A stretch of DNA of 64,000 nt from SZAS-79 sp964599095 (GCA_964599095.1 CAZREB010000011.1:80247-144246), one strand, 5' to 3'; shown: positions 18,084-30,421, counted from the stretch's first letter. The notes: generated by a model not told the origin, from the sequence alone. Numbers and translations: made by a program.

Positions 18084-19133
18084 ATGAGCGCCCAGTTCGC
18101 CGGGCTGGATCTGCTTCCGACAGCCGTTGTGGTGCTCGACGAAAAGTACGTCGTCCGCTACGCGAATCCGGCCGCCGAGAGCGTGCTCGAGACGGGGGTA
18201 AGGAGCCTTCTCGGCCAGCCATTCGTCCCGCTGTTCCAGGAGCAGGCCGAAATTGACCAGACGCTGACCGACGCCTTGGCCAACCATTGGGACTACTCGG
18301 CCCGAAACGTCTCTTATCTGCGCCAGGGCCACGAGCCTCTGGCGCTGGTGGCCATGGTGGCCCATATCGTCCTGCCGGACACGCCGCTCCTGGTCGAATT
18401 GCGACCGATCGAGCAGCAACTCAGGATCGCGCGTGAGGAACGCATGATCGACCAGCAGGCCGCCAATCGGGAGCTGATCCGCAACCTCGCGCACGAAATC
18501 AAGAACCCGCTGGGCGGCCTGCGCGGGTCGGCCCAATTGCTCGAGCGGGAACTGGACAAGGTCGAACTCAAGGAATACACGCAGGTCATCATCAAGGAGG
18601 CCGACCGCCTCCAGGCTCTGATGGACCGGCTGCTGACTCCACACCGCACACCGCGGCTCGCGCCGCTGAACGTACATGAAATCCTCGAGCGCGTCCGGAG
18701 CCTGATCCTGGCCGAGTTCTCGGAAGGGATTTCGATCCGGCGCAACTACGACGTCAGCGTTCCAGAACTGATCGGAGACAAGGAGCAACTGATCCAGGCG
18801 ACCCTGAATATCGCCCGGAACGCGGCGCAGGCTTTGCGGTCTGCCGAACCGCCCGGCGGGACGATCGAGTTGCGCACGCGGATCACGCGCCAGGTGACGA
18901 TCGTCCGGCAGCGCTACAGGCTGGCACTAGAATTGCAAGTAATCGACGATGGTCCCGGAGTCGCGGACGGAATCCGCGACAAGATGTTCAATCCTCTCGT
19001 GTCCGGGCGCGAGGGGGGCAGCGGTCTTGGCCTCTCTTTGGCGCAGACTTTCGTCCAGTATCACCACGGGATGATCGAATGCGAGAGCCGGCCGGGCCGC
19101 ACGGTATTCACAATCCTGCTGCCGCTGGGCTAA
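18084..19133 (+). CDS. ntrB: Nitrogen regulation sensor kinase NtrB
   Basis: A 349-residue soluble histidine kinase that phosphorylates or dephosphorylates NtrC according to PII signals. A PAS domain (LLPTAVVVLDEKYVVRYANP) is followed by the H-box LIRNLAHEIKNPLGGLRGSA with His137, the N-box region NIARNAAQAL, and the G-boxes VIDDGPGVADGI and GGSGLGLSLAQTFV. No membrane segment, as in other NtrB proteins. It lies 34 bases after the DUF4124 gene and 30 before ntrC. Confidence 0.97.
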   Translation: MSAQFAGLDLLPTAVVVLDEKYVVRYANPAAESVLETGVRSLLGQPFVPLFQEQAEIDQTLTDALANHWDYSARNVSYLRQGHEPLALVAMVAHIVLPDTPLLVELRPIEQQLRIAREERMIDQQAANRELIRNLAHEIKNPLGGLRGSAQLLERELDKVELKEYTQVIIKEADRLQALMDRLLTPHRTPRLAPLNVHEILERVRSLILAEFSEGISIRRNYDVSVPELIGDKEQLIQATLNIARNAAQALRSAEPPGGTIELRTRITRQVTIVRQRYRLALELQVIDDGPGVADGIRDKMFNPLVSGREGGSGLGLSLAQTFVQYHHGMIECESRPGRTVFTILLPLG

Positions 19134-19163
19134 TCCCGCCGCAGCGCACTTGTCTGGAAGCTG

Positions 19164-20561
19164 ATGAAGCCAGTCTGGATCGTCGATGATGACCGCTCCA
19201 TCCGGTGGGTGTTCGAAAAGGCACTCGCCCGCGAAGGCATAGCCTACGTGTCTTTCCCCTCCGCCTCCGAGGCGCTCGATGCACTTGGCGATGGGCCTCC
19301 GCAGGTCCTGGTCTCCGACATCCGGATGCCGGGGCCCTCGGGCCTGCAGCTTCTCCAGACCATGAGGGAGCGGCATCCGATGGTCCCGGTCATCGTAATG
19401 ACCGCTTATTCGGATCTCGAGTCGGCTGTGGCGGCATTTCAAGGCGGGGCCTACGAGTACTTGCCGAAGCCATTCGACGTCGATCAGGCGGTGGACCTGA
19501 TCCGGAGGGCGCTGGACGAAAGCCAACGCGAGGCGGCGGCCCTCGATCCGGTCACGGAGGCACCCGAAATCCTCGGGCAGGCGCCTGCGATGCAGGAGGT
19601 CTTCCGCGCGATCGGCCGCTTGTCGCAATCCACCGCCACCGTGCTGATCACCGGCGAGTCCGGTTCGGGCAAGGAGCTTGTCGCCCGCGCGTTGCACCGC
19701 CACAGTGCGCGTGCGGCGAAGCCGTTTGTCGCGATCAATACGGCAGCGATGCCGAAGGACTTGCTCGAGTCCGAACTGTTCGGGCATGAGCGGGGATCGT
19801 TCACCGGCGCGCAGGCGCAGCGCCGGGGTCGTTTCGAACAGGCCGAGGGCGGCACGCTCTTCCTAGACGAGATCGGCGACATGCCGGCAGACCTGCAGAC
19901 GCGGCTCCTGCGTGTGCTGTCGGATGGCAGCTTCTATCGGGTTGGCGGTCACCAGCAGATCAAGACGAACGTTCGCGTAATCGCGGCGACCCACCAGAAT
20001 CTCGACGCACGTGTCCGCGAAGGCAGCTTCCGCGAGGACCTTTATCACCGGCTGAACGTGATCCGGATCCGCCTTCCCGCGATGCGCGAGAGGAGGGAAG
20101 ACATCCCGCTGCTTGCGCGCCATTTCCTGGCACGGAGCGCGGCGCAGCTCGGCGTCGACCCGAAGCGGTTTTCCGACGAAGTGCTCGAGCACATCGCGAG
20201 GCTCGACTTCCCGGGGAATGTCCGGCAGCTCGAGAACCTCTGCCATTGGCTGACGGTCATGGCGCCCGGACAGGTGATCGATATCGGCGACCTGCCGGCG
20301 GAATTCCGGGAATCTGCATCGACTGCGGTCCCGTCTGATTGGATCGCGGCCCTGGAACAGGAGGTGGAGCGCAGGCTTGGCCGGGGCGAGAGCGGGATCC
20401 TCGACATGCTTGGCCGGCAATTCGAAAGGTCCCTTATAATCAAGGCATTGGCAAGAACCGGTGGACGCCGTATCGAAGCGGCTACGCTGCTCGGGATGGG
20501 CCGCAACACGATCACCCGCAAGATCCAGGAACTCGGGATCGAGGACAAGGACGCCGCTTAG
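19164..20561 (+). CDS. ntrC: Nitrogen regulation response regulator NtrC
   Basis: A 465-residue sigma-54 activator. The receiver has the acidic DDD at 8-10 and phospho-acceptor D52 (VSDIRMPG) with YLPKPFD. The AAA+ domain has Walker A GESGSGKE and Walker B GGTLFLDEI. Its sigma-54-contact loop reads GSFTGA instead of GAFTGA, a conservative change. The C-terminal Fis-type helix-turn-helix (RIEAATLLGMGRNTITRKIQ) is complete. It should bind the two sites upstream of glnA. Length and domain order are normal. Confidence 0.97.
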   Translation: MKPVWIVDDDRSIRWVFEKALAREGIAYVSFPSASEALDALGDGPPQVLVSDIRMPGPSGLQLLQTMRERHPMVPVIVMTAYSDLESAVAAFQGGAYEYLPKPFDVDQAVDLIRRALDESQREAAALDPVTEAPEILGQAPAMQEVFRAIGRLSQSTATVLITGESGSGKELVARALHRHSARAAKPFVAINTAAMPKDLLESELFGHERGSFTGAQAQRRGRFEQAEGGTLFLDEIGDMPADLQTRLLRVLSDGSFYRVGGHQQIKTNVRVIAATHQNLDARVREGSFREDLYHRLNVIRIRLPAMRERREDIPLLARHFLARSAAQLGVDPKRFSDEVLEHIARLDFPGNVRQLENLCHWLTVMAPGQVIDIGDLPAEFRESASTAVPSDWIAALEQEVERRLGRGESGILDMLGRQFERSLIIKALARTGGRRIEAATLLGMGRNTITRKIQELGIEDKDAA

Positions 20562-20591
20562 CCGCACCGCAAAAAAAGTATTTCGCATGGA

Positions 20592-20620
20592 TTTCACTAT
20601 GCGGAATCGCAAGGTACAAT
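20592..20620 (+). promoter_or_regulatory. Candidate promoter of the malate synthase gene
   Basis: TTTCAC (20592-20597) and TACAAT (20615-20620) are 17 bases apart and lie 38 bases before the start codon, just after the ntrC stop. The -35 match is modest. Confidence 0.4.
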
Positions 20621-20657
20621 CCCAGCTCCTTTTGTGCATAGCAATAGAGGATTGTCC

Positions 20658-22250
20658 ATGTCCACCCCACTTCCAAACGGGTTGCAGATCCACGCTGCGG
20701 TCACGCCTGAATTTGCAGAGATTCTGACGCCGGGCGCGCTCGAACTGATCGCGATGCTGCATCGTGATTTCAATCCTCGCAGGCTCGAGTTGCTGGCTCG
20801 TCGTGCTGCAAGGCAAAAAGAGTTCGACACCGGAAAGCTGCCGGACTTCCTGGCCGAAACAAAGGCCATCCGCGACTCCCAATGGGCAATCGCGTCACAG
20901 CCGGCCGACATGCTCGACCGCCGAGTGGAGATCACCGGTCCGACCGACCGCAAGATGGTTATCAACGCGCTCAATTGCGGCGCATCGACGTTCATGGCCG
21001 ACTTCGAGGATGCGAATTGCCCGACGTGGTTCAACATGATCGACGGCCAGATCAATATCCGCGATGCGGTGCGCCGCACGATCACGCTCGAGCAGGGCGG
21101 CAAGCAGTACAGGCTGAACGACAAGACCGCGGTGCTCATCCCGCGGCCACGGGGCTGGCATCTCGACGAGAAGCACGTAACCGTCGACGGGCAGCCGGTT
21201 TCCGGCGGGATCTTCGATTTCGCGCTGCTCTTTTTCCACAATGCGAAGGAACTCATCAAGCGCGGCAGCGGCCCCTACTTCTACCTGCCGAAGATGGAGT
21301 CGCATCTCGAAGCGCGCCTGTGGAACGACATATTCATCGCCACGCAAAAGACGCTGGGTGTCCCGCACGGGACGATCCGCGCAACGGTGCTGATCGAGAC
21401 CGTCGTCGCGGCATTCGAAATGGAGGAAATCCTCTGGGAACTGAAGGACCATTCGGCCGGCCTCAACATCGGCCGCTGGGACTACATCTTTTCGTGCATC
21501 AAGAAGTTCCGTTCCAACAAGGATTTCTGCCTCGCCGACCGCTCGCAGGTGACGATGACCTCGCCGTTCATGCGCGCGTACGCCCTCACGCTCGTGAAGA
21601 CGTGCCACAAGCGCGGCGCGCCCGCCATGGGCGGCATGGCCGCTCAGATCCCGATCAAGAACGACGCGGCGGCGAACGAGGCGGCGCTGGAAAAGGTGCG
21701 CCAGGACAAGTTGCGCGAAGTGACCGACGGCTGCGACGGGACGTGGGTCGCACATCCGGCGCTGGTACCGATCGCCAAGGAGGTCTTCGACAGGCACATG
21801 CCGAAGGCCAACCAGTACGACAAGCAGCGGCCCGACGTGAACTACGGGGCGAAAGACCTGCTCGACTTCAAGCCCGAAGCGCCGATCACCGAAGCCGGCC
21901 TGCGCAACAACATTTCGGTGGGGATTCAATACCTCGGCGCCTGGCTTGCGGGCAATGGATGCGTTCCGGTGTTCAACCTCATGGAAGACGCCGCGACGGC
22001 AGAAATTTCCCGTTCGCAGATCTGGCAATGGATCCGCAGCGACAAGGGCCGGCTCGACGACGGCCGCAAGGTCACCGCGGAGCTTTTCCGCACACTGCTC
22101 GCCGAAGAACTTCCCAAGGTCAAGACGTACTTGGGCGAGGCGGCCTGGGCAGAGGGCAAGTATGAAGAAGGCGCCGAATTGTTCGCCAAGCTCACGACGG
22201 GCGACTACGTCGAGTTCCTTACGCTGCCTGCCTACGCCGCGATCGACTGA
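20658..22250 (+). CDS. aceB: Malate synthase A
   Basis: A 530-residue cytoplasmic enzyme of the glyoxylate cycle that condenses glyoxylate with acetyl-CoA to give malate. Typical segments: STFMADFEDANCPTWFNM, LIPRPRGWHLDEKHV, IRATVLIETVVAAFEMEEIL, and GLNIGRWDYIFSCIKKF, with a C-terminal NLMEDAATAEISR. The length matches the A isoform rather than the longer GlcB type. The ATG at 20658 has an AGAGGA site; an in-frame ATG eight codons earlier is less likely. No isocitrate lyase gene is in the window, so it must be elsewhere. Confidence 0.97.
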   Translation: MSTPLPNGLQIHAAVTPEFAEILTPGALELIAMLHRDFNPRRLELLARRAARQKEFDTGKLPDFLAETKAIRDSQWAIASQPADMLDRRVEITGPTDRKMVINALNCGASTFMADFEDANCPTWFNMIDGQINIRDAVRRTITLEQGGKQYRLNDKTAVLIPRPRGWHLDEKHVTVDGQPVSGGIFDFALLFFHNAKELIKRGSGPYFYLPKMESHLEARLWNDIFIATQKTLGVPHGTIRATVLIETVVAAFEMEEILWELKDHSAGLNIGRWDYIFSCIKKFRSNKDFCLADRSQVTMTSPFMRAYALTLVKTCHKRGAPAMGGMAAQIPIKNDAAANEAALEKVRQDKLREVTDGCDGTWVAHPALVPIAKEVFDRHMPKANQYDKQRPDVNYGAKDLLDFKPEAPITEAGLRNNISVGIQYLGAWLAGNGCVPVFNLMEDAATAEISRSQIWQWIRSDKGRLDDGRKVTAELFRTLLAEELPKVKTYLGEAAWAEGKYEEGAELFAKLTTGDYVEFLTLPAYAAID

Positions 22251-22351
22251 AAGAAGAGCGAGTGGCGCTCCCGCGGCCAGCCTTCAACGAACTGGACTAT
22301 CAGCAAGTTGGCCGGAGAGCCGTGCCAGGCGCGGGTTCCGGCTCGAAAATG

Positions 22352-23116
22352 TCAGGAAGTTTCGGCCACCACCGGAGTGTGGTCGCTCGGCCGCTCGAGC
22401 TTGCGTGGCGCCTTGTCGATGATGCATGAAGTGCAGTGCGCGGCCAGCGCCGGCGACATCAGGATGAAATCGATGCGCAGGCCGGCGTTGCGGCGGAACG
22501 CCATCATCCGGTAGTCCCACCACGAGAACGATTTCTCCGCCTGATCGAACAGGCGGAAGGCGTCCTTCAGTCCCAAGGCAATCAATGCGCGGAACTCGGC
22601 GCGCTCGGGCTCGGACACGTGGACCTGCCCCTCCCACGCCTTCGGGTCGTGGACATCCCGATCTTCCGGCGCGATGTTGAGGTCGCCGAGAACGGCAAGA
22701 CGCGTGTGCCGCGCCAACTCGTCCTTCAGCCACTCGCGCAAGGCCGCATACCACTTGAGCTTGTATTCGTACTTGTCCGATCCGACCGCCTGCCCATTCG
22801 GCGCATAGAGGCAAACGACGCGCACGCCGTCGACGGTCGCCGCAATGACGCGCTTTTGCTCGTCGACGAACCCGGGAATGCCGATCTGTACGTCGTTCAG
22901 CGGAGCACGAGCGAGGACGGCCACGCCGTTGTAGGTCTTCTGGCCCGAAATCGCCGCCGCATAGCCGACCGCGGCGAGTTCATCGCGCGGGAACTTGGCA
23001 TCCTCAAGCTTCAGTTCCTGCAGGCAGACCACATCGGGCCGGGCGGAGTGCAGCCAGTCGACGAGGTGCGGCAGGCGGATCTTGAGCGAATTGACGTTCC
23101 AGGTCGCCAGCTTCAT
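22352..23116 (-). CDS. xth: Exodeoxyribonuclease III
   Basis: A 254-residue Mg-dependent AP endonuclease and 3'-5' exonuclease for base excision repair. All family blocks are seen: MKLATWNVNSLKIRLPHL, the metal Glu in CLQELKLED, YNGVAVLAR, LYAPNGQ, the GDLNIAPEDRDVHDP loop, SWWDYR, RIDFILMSP and the catalytic SDHTPVV at the end. Length is normal. It is the last gene of a folD / prlC / xth minus-strand run, 87 bases after prlC, with a large inverted repeat in between. Confidence 0.96.
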   Translation of the reverse strand: MKLATWNVNSLKIRLPHLVDWLHSARPDVVCLQELKLEDAKFPRDELAAVGYAAAISGQKTYNGVAVLARAPLNDVQIGIPGFVDEQKRVIAATVDGVRVVCLYAPNGQAVGSDKYEYKLKWYAALREWLKDELARHTRLAVLGDLNIAPEDRDVHDPKAWEGQVHVSEPERAEFRALIALGLKDAFRLFDQAEKSFSWWDYRMMAFRRNAGLRIDFILMSPALAAHCTSCIIDKAPRKLERPSDHTPVVAETS

Positions 23117-23175
23117 CGGAAGTCCGGCGCGGGGCCGGCATTGGATCGGCTTGGGAAGGGGATCCGAATTCGATC

Positions 23176-23212
23176 CCCGCGTGATCGCGGATCTACAAGG
23201 AGATCACGCGGG
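23176..23212. repeat. Perfect inverted repeat spanning the prlC stop codon
   Basis: Arms CCCGCGTGATC (23176-23186) and GATCACGCGGG (23202-23212) are perfect 11-base complements with a 15-base loop. The prlC stop (23204-23206 on minus) is inside one arm. There is no T-tract, so it is not a standard rho-independent terminator. It could pause ribosomes or polymerase, stabilise the 3' end of a prlC message, or lower read-through into xth. Confidence 0.8.
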
Positions 23213-25246
23213 AATCATACCATTGTGCCGCAGCAGCGCATCTACCTTGGGGTCGCGCCCGCGGAATGCGCGGAACGATTCGGCCGCCGGCCGGCTTCCG
23301 CCCACGGCAAGGACTTCATCGCGAAACCGCGCGCCGGTCGCACCGTCGAGGACGCTGCGTTCGTTGCGCATTTCCTCGAAAGCGCTGAACGCGTCGGCCG
23401 ACAGCACTTCCGCCCACTTGTAACTGTAATAACCCGCGGCATAGCCGCCGGCGAAGATGTGCGAGAAGTTGTTCGGGAACCGGTTGTAGGCGGGCGGCGT
23501 GATGACCGCCACTTCCCTGCGCACCTCGTCGAGCAGGTCCTGCGCGGTGCGGCCTGACTCCGGGTCGAAGTCGAAATGCAACTGCATGTCGAACAGCGAG
23601 AACTCGATCTGGCGCAGCATCGCCAGGCCGGACTGGAAATTCTTCGCGGCCAGCATCTTGTCGTACAACGCGCGCGGCAGGGGTGCCCCGGTCTCGACAT
23701 GCTTCGTCATGTGCTCGAGCACGTCCCATTCCCAGCAGAAGTTCTCCATGAACTGGCTGGGGAGCTCGACCGCGTCCCATTCGACACCGTTGATGCCGGA
23801 GACGCCGAGGTCCTCGATCCGGGTGAGCAGGTGGTGGAGCCCGTGGCCGAACTCGTGAAAGAGGGTAATAACGTCATCGTGCGTGAAGAGGGCGGGCTTG
23901 CCCCCGACCGGCCCGGGAAAGTTGCAGTTGAGGTACGCAACCGGCGTCTGGATGCCGTTGGACACCCTGCGCCGTGTGATTGCCCCATCCATCCAGGCGC
24001 CGCCGCGCTTGGTTTCGCGCGCATAGAGGTCAACGTAGAACTGGCCGACCAGCTCGCCCGAAGCGCTGCGGATGTCGAAGAACCGGACATCCGGATGCCA
24101 GGTCGGCGCGGACGACTCTTCGATCCGGATGCCAAACAGCTTCTCCACGAGCTTGAACATCCCCGGGACGACCTGGGTCTCGGGAAAGTACTGCTTCACC
24201 TCCTGGTCGGAGAACGAATAGCGCTCGGCCCGCAGCTTTTCGGACGCATAGGCCATGTCCCAGGCCTCTAGAGTCGACAGCCCAAGCTTGCTGCGCGCAA
24301 ATTCGCGCATTTCCACAAGGTCACGCTCAGCGAAAGGCCGTGCGCGCCGCGCGAGGTCGTGCAGGAAGTCGAGCACTTCCTTGGGCGCGTTCGCCATCTT
24401 CGGGACAAGGGAGACCTCGGCAAAATTGGCGTACCCGAGCAGCGCCGCATCTTCCTTGCGGAGCTTCAGGATGCGCGCGATCAGCGGCGTGTTGTCCCAT
24501 TCGGGTTTGCCGAATTCCGAGGCTCGCGTGGCGTTGGCGCGATAGAGCGTTGCGCGCAAGTCCCTGTCTTCCGCGTATTGCATCACCGGCAGGTAAGAGG
24601 GCATCTGCAGCGTCAATTTCCAGCCCTCCTTGCCGTCCTTGCGGGCTGCCTCGCGCGCGGCCTCGATGACGTCCGCCGGCAATCCGGCCAACCGCTTTTC
24701 GTCTTCGATGACGAGCGACCACGCATTCGTTGCGTCGAGGACGTTTTCGGAGAACTTCGCCGACAGCGACGCGAGTTCATCCTGGATGGCGGCATAGCGA
24801 GGCTTCAACTCGGACGGCAGCTCGGCGCCACCCAGCCGGAAATCGCGCAATGCATTTTCGACCATCTTCCTGCGGGCTGGCGCGAGCGACTGGAATTCCC
24901 CCGAGTTCTTCAGCGCGCGATACTTGGCGAACAGCGCCTGGCTTTGCCCGAGCTCGGTCCAGAACTGCGTGACTTTCGGCAGGCCGGCGTTATATGCGGC
25001 ACGCAAATCGGGGCTGTCCAGGACCGCGTGAAGGTGCTCGACCTGTCCCCAGGCCCGCGCGAGGCGCTCGGTCGAATCTTCAAGTGGCCGGACAAAAGCA
25101 TCCCAGGTGGCGGGCACCTGGTCGGAAGAAACGGCTGCAACTACCGAGCGCGACTCGGCAAGCAGCTGGTCGATGGCCGGGGCGACATGCTCGGGCTTGA
25201 GTTCGGAAAACCTGGGCAGTCCGGAAAAATCCAGCAACGGGTTCAT
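23204..25246 (-). CDS. prlC: Oligopeptidase A (M3 metallopeptidase)
   Basis: A 680-residue cytoplasmic zinc peptidase that degrades short peptides, including cleaved signal peptides. The M3 zinc motif HEFGHGLHHLL is near residue 460, preceded by the family segment NFPGPVGGKPALFTHDDVIT and followed by ELPSQFMENFCWE, where the downstream zinc Glu is expected. The N-terminus MNPLLDFSGLPRFSELKPEH is that of PrlC; in-frame codons further upstream reach into folD and are not homologous. It begins ten bases after folD ends. Confidence 0.96.
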   Translation of the reverse strand: MNPLLDFSGLPRFSELKPEHVAPAIDQLLAESRSVVAAVSSDQVPATWDAFVRPLEDSTERLARAWGQVEHLHAVLDSPDLRAAYNAGLPKVTQFWTELGQSQALFAKYRALKNSGEFQSLAPARRKMVENALRDFRLGGAELPSELKPRYAAIQDELASLSAKFSENVLDATNAWSLVIEDEKRLAGLPADVIEAAREAARKDGKEGWKLTLQMPSYLPVMQYAEDRDLRATLYRANATRASEFGKPEWDNTPLIARILKLRKEDAALLGYANFAEVSLVPKMANAPKEVLDFLHDLARRARPFAERDLVEMREFARSKLGLSTLEAWDMAYASEKLRAERYSFSDQEVKQYFPETQVVPGMFKLVEKLFGIRIEESSAPTWHPDVRFFDIRSASGELVGQFYVDLYARETKRGGAWMDGAITRRRVSNGIQTPVAYLNCNFPGPVGGKPALFTHDDVITLFHEFGHGLHHLLTRIEDLGVSGINGVEWDAVELPSQFMENFCWEWDVLEHMTKHVETGAPLPRALYDKMLAAKNFQSGLAMLRQIEFSLFDMQLHFDFDPESGRTAQDLLDEVRREVAVITPPAYNRFPNNFSHIFAGGYAAGYYSYKWAEVLSADAFSAFEEMRNERSVLDGATGARFRDEVLAVGGSRPAAESFRAFRGRDPKVDALLRHNGMIPA

Positions 25247-25256
25247 CAGTTTGGCT

Positions 25257-26111
25257 TCAATCCTTTTTTCGCCGGGCGGCAGCGCGAAGCGCGTTGGCCA
25301 CAAGCATTGCAACCGTCATCGGGCCGACTCCACCGGGAACCGGCGTGATGCTTCCGGCCACCTTCGAAACCGATTCGAAATCCACATCGCCCCGCAGCTT
25401 GCCTTCCGGCGTGCGGTTGGTTCCGACGTCGATGACGCAAGCGCCGGGCTTGACCATGTCGGCGCGTACCAGGTTCAGGCGGCCAACCGCTGCCACGAGG
25501 ATGTCCGCATTGCGGGTGTGGTCCGCCAGGTTCGGCGTCTTCGAATGGCAAATGGTGACGGTGGCGTCCTTTTGCAATAGAAGCAAGGCTATCGGCTTGC
25601 CGACAATGTTGCTTCGGCCGATGACTACCGCATGTCGGCCTGCGATCGGGATCTGCTCCTTGTCGAGCAGATACATGATCCCCGCCGGGGTACAAGGCAC
25701 GAAATGCGGTGCGCCGATGAGCAAGGCACCGGCGCTGTGCACATGGAACCCGTCGACGTCCTTTTCGGGAGCCACTGCGGCAAGCAATCGTCCTTCGTCG
25801 ACATGCGGCGGCAGCGGCAATTGCACCAGCACGCCGTCGATCTGCGGGTCGGCGTTCAATCGTCGCACACAGGCCAGCAGGGTTTCCTCGCGCGCATCTG
25901 AGGGGAACTCGTGCAACTGGGAGAGCACGCCAGCCTCTTCGCACGCGCGCATCTTGTTGCGCACATAAACTCGCGACGCAGGATTGTCGCCGACGATGAC
26001 GACCGCGATTCCGGCGCGGATGCCCCGCGCAGCCAGTGCGTCGGCGGTGCCTTTCAGTTCGGCGCGCAGCGCTGCGGCGTGCGCCTTTCCATCGATGATG
26101 CGGGCAGTCAT
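25257..26111 (-). CDS. folD: Methylenetetrahydrofolate dehydrogenase/cyclohydrolase FolD
   Basis: A 284-residue bifunctional enzyme interconverting 5,10-methylene- and 10-formyl-THF in the cytoplasm. Family motifs: the YVRNKMRACEEAG region with its catalytic Lys, DGVLVQLPLPPHVDE, PCTPAGIMYLL, VVIGRSNIVGKP, and the C-terminal TPVPGGVGPMTVAMLV. Length is normal. First gene of the folD-prlC-xth run and divergent from aceE across a 254-base gap. Confidence 0.97.
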   Translation of the reverse strand: MTARIIDGKAHAAALRAELKGTADALAARGIRAGIAVVIVGDNPASRVYVRNKMRACEEAGVLSQLHEFPSDAREETLLACVRRLNADPQIDGVLVQLPLPPHVDEGRLLAAVAPEKDVDGFHVHSAGALLIGAPHFVPCTPAGIMYLLDKEQIPIAGRHAVVIGRSNIVGKPIALLLLQKDATVTICHSKTPNLADHTRNADILVAAVGRLNLVRADMVKPGACVIDVGTNRTPEGKLRGDVDFESVSKVAGSITPVPGGVGPMTVAMLVANALRAAARRKKD

Positions 26112-26163
26112 GTGCTCAGGCGACGCCTCGAAAAAAGGGGCCGAAGTTTAGCATTCGACCTTG

Positions 26164-26192
26164 TTGCACAATATGGTACGGAATTTTATAAT
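26164..26192 (+). promoter_or_regulatory. Candidate promoter of aceEF-lpdA-rpiA
   Basis: TTGCAC (26164-26169), 17 bases, then a perfect TATAAT (26187-26192). It leaves a leader of about 165 bases before the aceE ATG at 26366. The surrounding stretch (26155-26200) is much richer in A+T than the rest. I see no clear regulator-binding palindrome in the leader. Confidence 0.55.
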
Positions 26193-26365
26193 ACGAGATA
26201 AGCGATCCGGCGCAAGTGCATCGCGACTTCGCTCCGCAGGGGCGCGCGCGTTTGTGCGGGTCACATGAACGTATTAAGCTTCGACGGAAATTCCAACGCG
26301 CCGAGGATCCAAAAAATCCGGCTGGCGCCCGTGTTCGACCGCCAAAGCCACAAGCTGGAGGAGTC

Positions 26366-29050
<2,685 letters not shown>

Positions 29051-29089
29051 CAGGCGGCAACCACGAAGAACAAGGGCGGAACCCGACAT

Positions 29090-30421
29090 ATGGCAGGCGC
29101 TATCGAAGTCAAAGTCCCGGACATCGGCGATTTCAAGGAAGTGGGCGTGATCGAGTTGCTCGTCGCCCCCGGCGACCGGGTCGAGAAGGAGACCTCGCTT
29201 ATCACCGTCGAATCGGACAAGGCGACGATGGAAATCCCGTCGCCGGCCGCCGGCGTCGTGAAGGAGCTGAAGATCAAGCTCGGCGACAAGGTCGCGGAAG
29301 GCTCGCTGATCCTGATCCTCGAGGAAGATGGCGGCAGCGTCGCATCGGCCCCGAAGGCGGCCGAAGCGCCTGCATCCGCGGCGCCCGCGCCCAAACCGCA
29401 GCCGCCTGTACCCGCGGTCGCCGCGCCGGTTCCATCGGCCGATCACGTACCGCTGGTAAAGCCGGATCCGGTGCCCGCCGAGCCCCAGGAGGCGACGGTC
29501 TCCAAGCCGCACGCGAGTCCTTCGATCAGGGCATTCGCGCGCGAGCTCGGCGTCGATCTCGGCAAGGTCAAGGGCTCCGGTCCCAAGGGCCGGATCACGC
29601 GTGAAGACGTTCAGGCATTCGTCAAAGGCGTCCTCTCCGGGGCCAGGCCGGCAGCCGCGCCGGTTGCGTCCGGCGGACTGCCTTTCAACCTGCCCGAGCT
29701 CGCAGTCGTCGACTTCGCGAAGTTCGGTCCGATCGAGACCAGGCCGCTGTCGCGCATCAAGAAGATCTCCGGGGCCTTCCTGCACCGCAACTGGATCTCG
29801 ATCCCGCACATCACGCAGTTCGATGAAGCGGACATCACGGAACTCGAATCCTTCCGCAAGTCCAACACCGCGGAGACCGAGAAGCAGGGCTTCAAGCTGA
29901 CGATGCTCGCGTTCCTGATCAAGGCGAGCGTCACGGCCCTGCGCCAGTTCCCGGAGTTCAACGCCTCCCTCGACAAGTCCGGCGAGAACCTGGTGCTCAA
30001 GAAGTACTTCCATATCGGCGTCGCGGTCGACACGCCCGAAGGGCTCGTCGTGCCGGTGATCCGCGACGCGGACCGCAAGGGGGTGTTCGACCTCGCGAGG
30101 GAACTGGCCGACGTCTCCAAGCTCGCCAAGGACAAGAAGCTCAAGCCCGGCGACATGCAGGGCGGCACGTTCTCGATCTCGAGCCTTGGCGGCATCGGCG
30201 GCACCATGTTCACCCCGATCATCAATGCGCCCGAAGTTGCGATCCTCGGGGTTTCGCGCTCGGTGATGAAGCCGGTCTGGAACGGCAAGGAATTCACGCC
30301 GCGCCTGGTCCTGCCGCTGTCCCTGTCCTACGACCATCGGGTGATCGACGGCGCCGCGGGGGCGCGGTTCACCACCTATCTCGTCTCCGTCCTCTCGGAC
30401 ATCCGCCGGTCGCTGCTCTAG
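29090..30421 (+). CDS. aceF: Pyruvate dehydrogenase E2 component, single lipoyl domain
   Basis: A 443-residue dihydrolipoamide acetyltransferase. One lipoyl domain (about 3-78) has the modified Lys in ESDKATMEIPS. An Ala/Pro-rich linker leads to the E1/E3-binding domain (SPSIRAFARELGVDLGKVKG to ITREDVQAFV) and the catalytic core, with active-site SYDHRVIDGAAGARF at the end. Many enterobacterial E2 proteins carry three lipoyl domains; here there is only one, and a second sits on the E3 encoded next. lpdA begins immediately after the stop with no gap. Confidence 0.97.
   Translation: MAGAIEVKVPDIGDFKEVGVIELLVAPGDRVEKETSLITVESDKATMEIPSPAAGVVKELKIKLGDKVAEGSLILILEEDGGSVASAPKAAEAPASAAPAPKPQPPVPAVAAPVPSADHVPLVKPDPVPAEPQEATVSKPHASPSIRAFARELGVDLGKVKGSGPKGRITREDVQAFVKGVLSGARPAAAPVASGGLPFNLPELAVVDFAKFGPIETRPLSRIKKISGAFLHRNWISIPHITQFDEADITELESFRKSNTAETEKQGFKLTMLAFLIKASVTALRQFPEFNASLDKSGENLVLKKYFHIGVAVDTPEGLVVPVIRDADRKGVFDLARELADVSKLAKDKKLKPGDMQGGTFSISSLGGIGGTMFTPIINAPEVAILGVSRSVMKPVWNGKEFTPRLVLPLSLSYDHRVIDGAAGARFTTYLVSVLSDIRRSLL

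Noticed and set aside
24267..24289. TCTAGAGTCGAC followed by AAGCTT, resembling a cloning-vector polylinker
   Set aside because: It lies within the prlC frame and encodes conserved-looking protein sequence on both sides, so vector contamination is unlikely.
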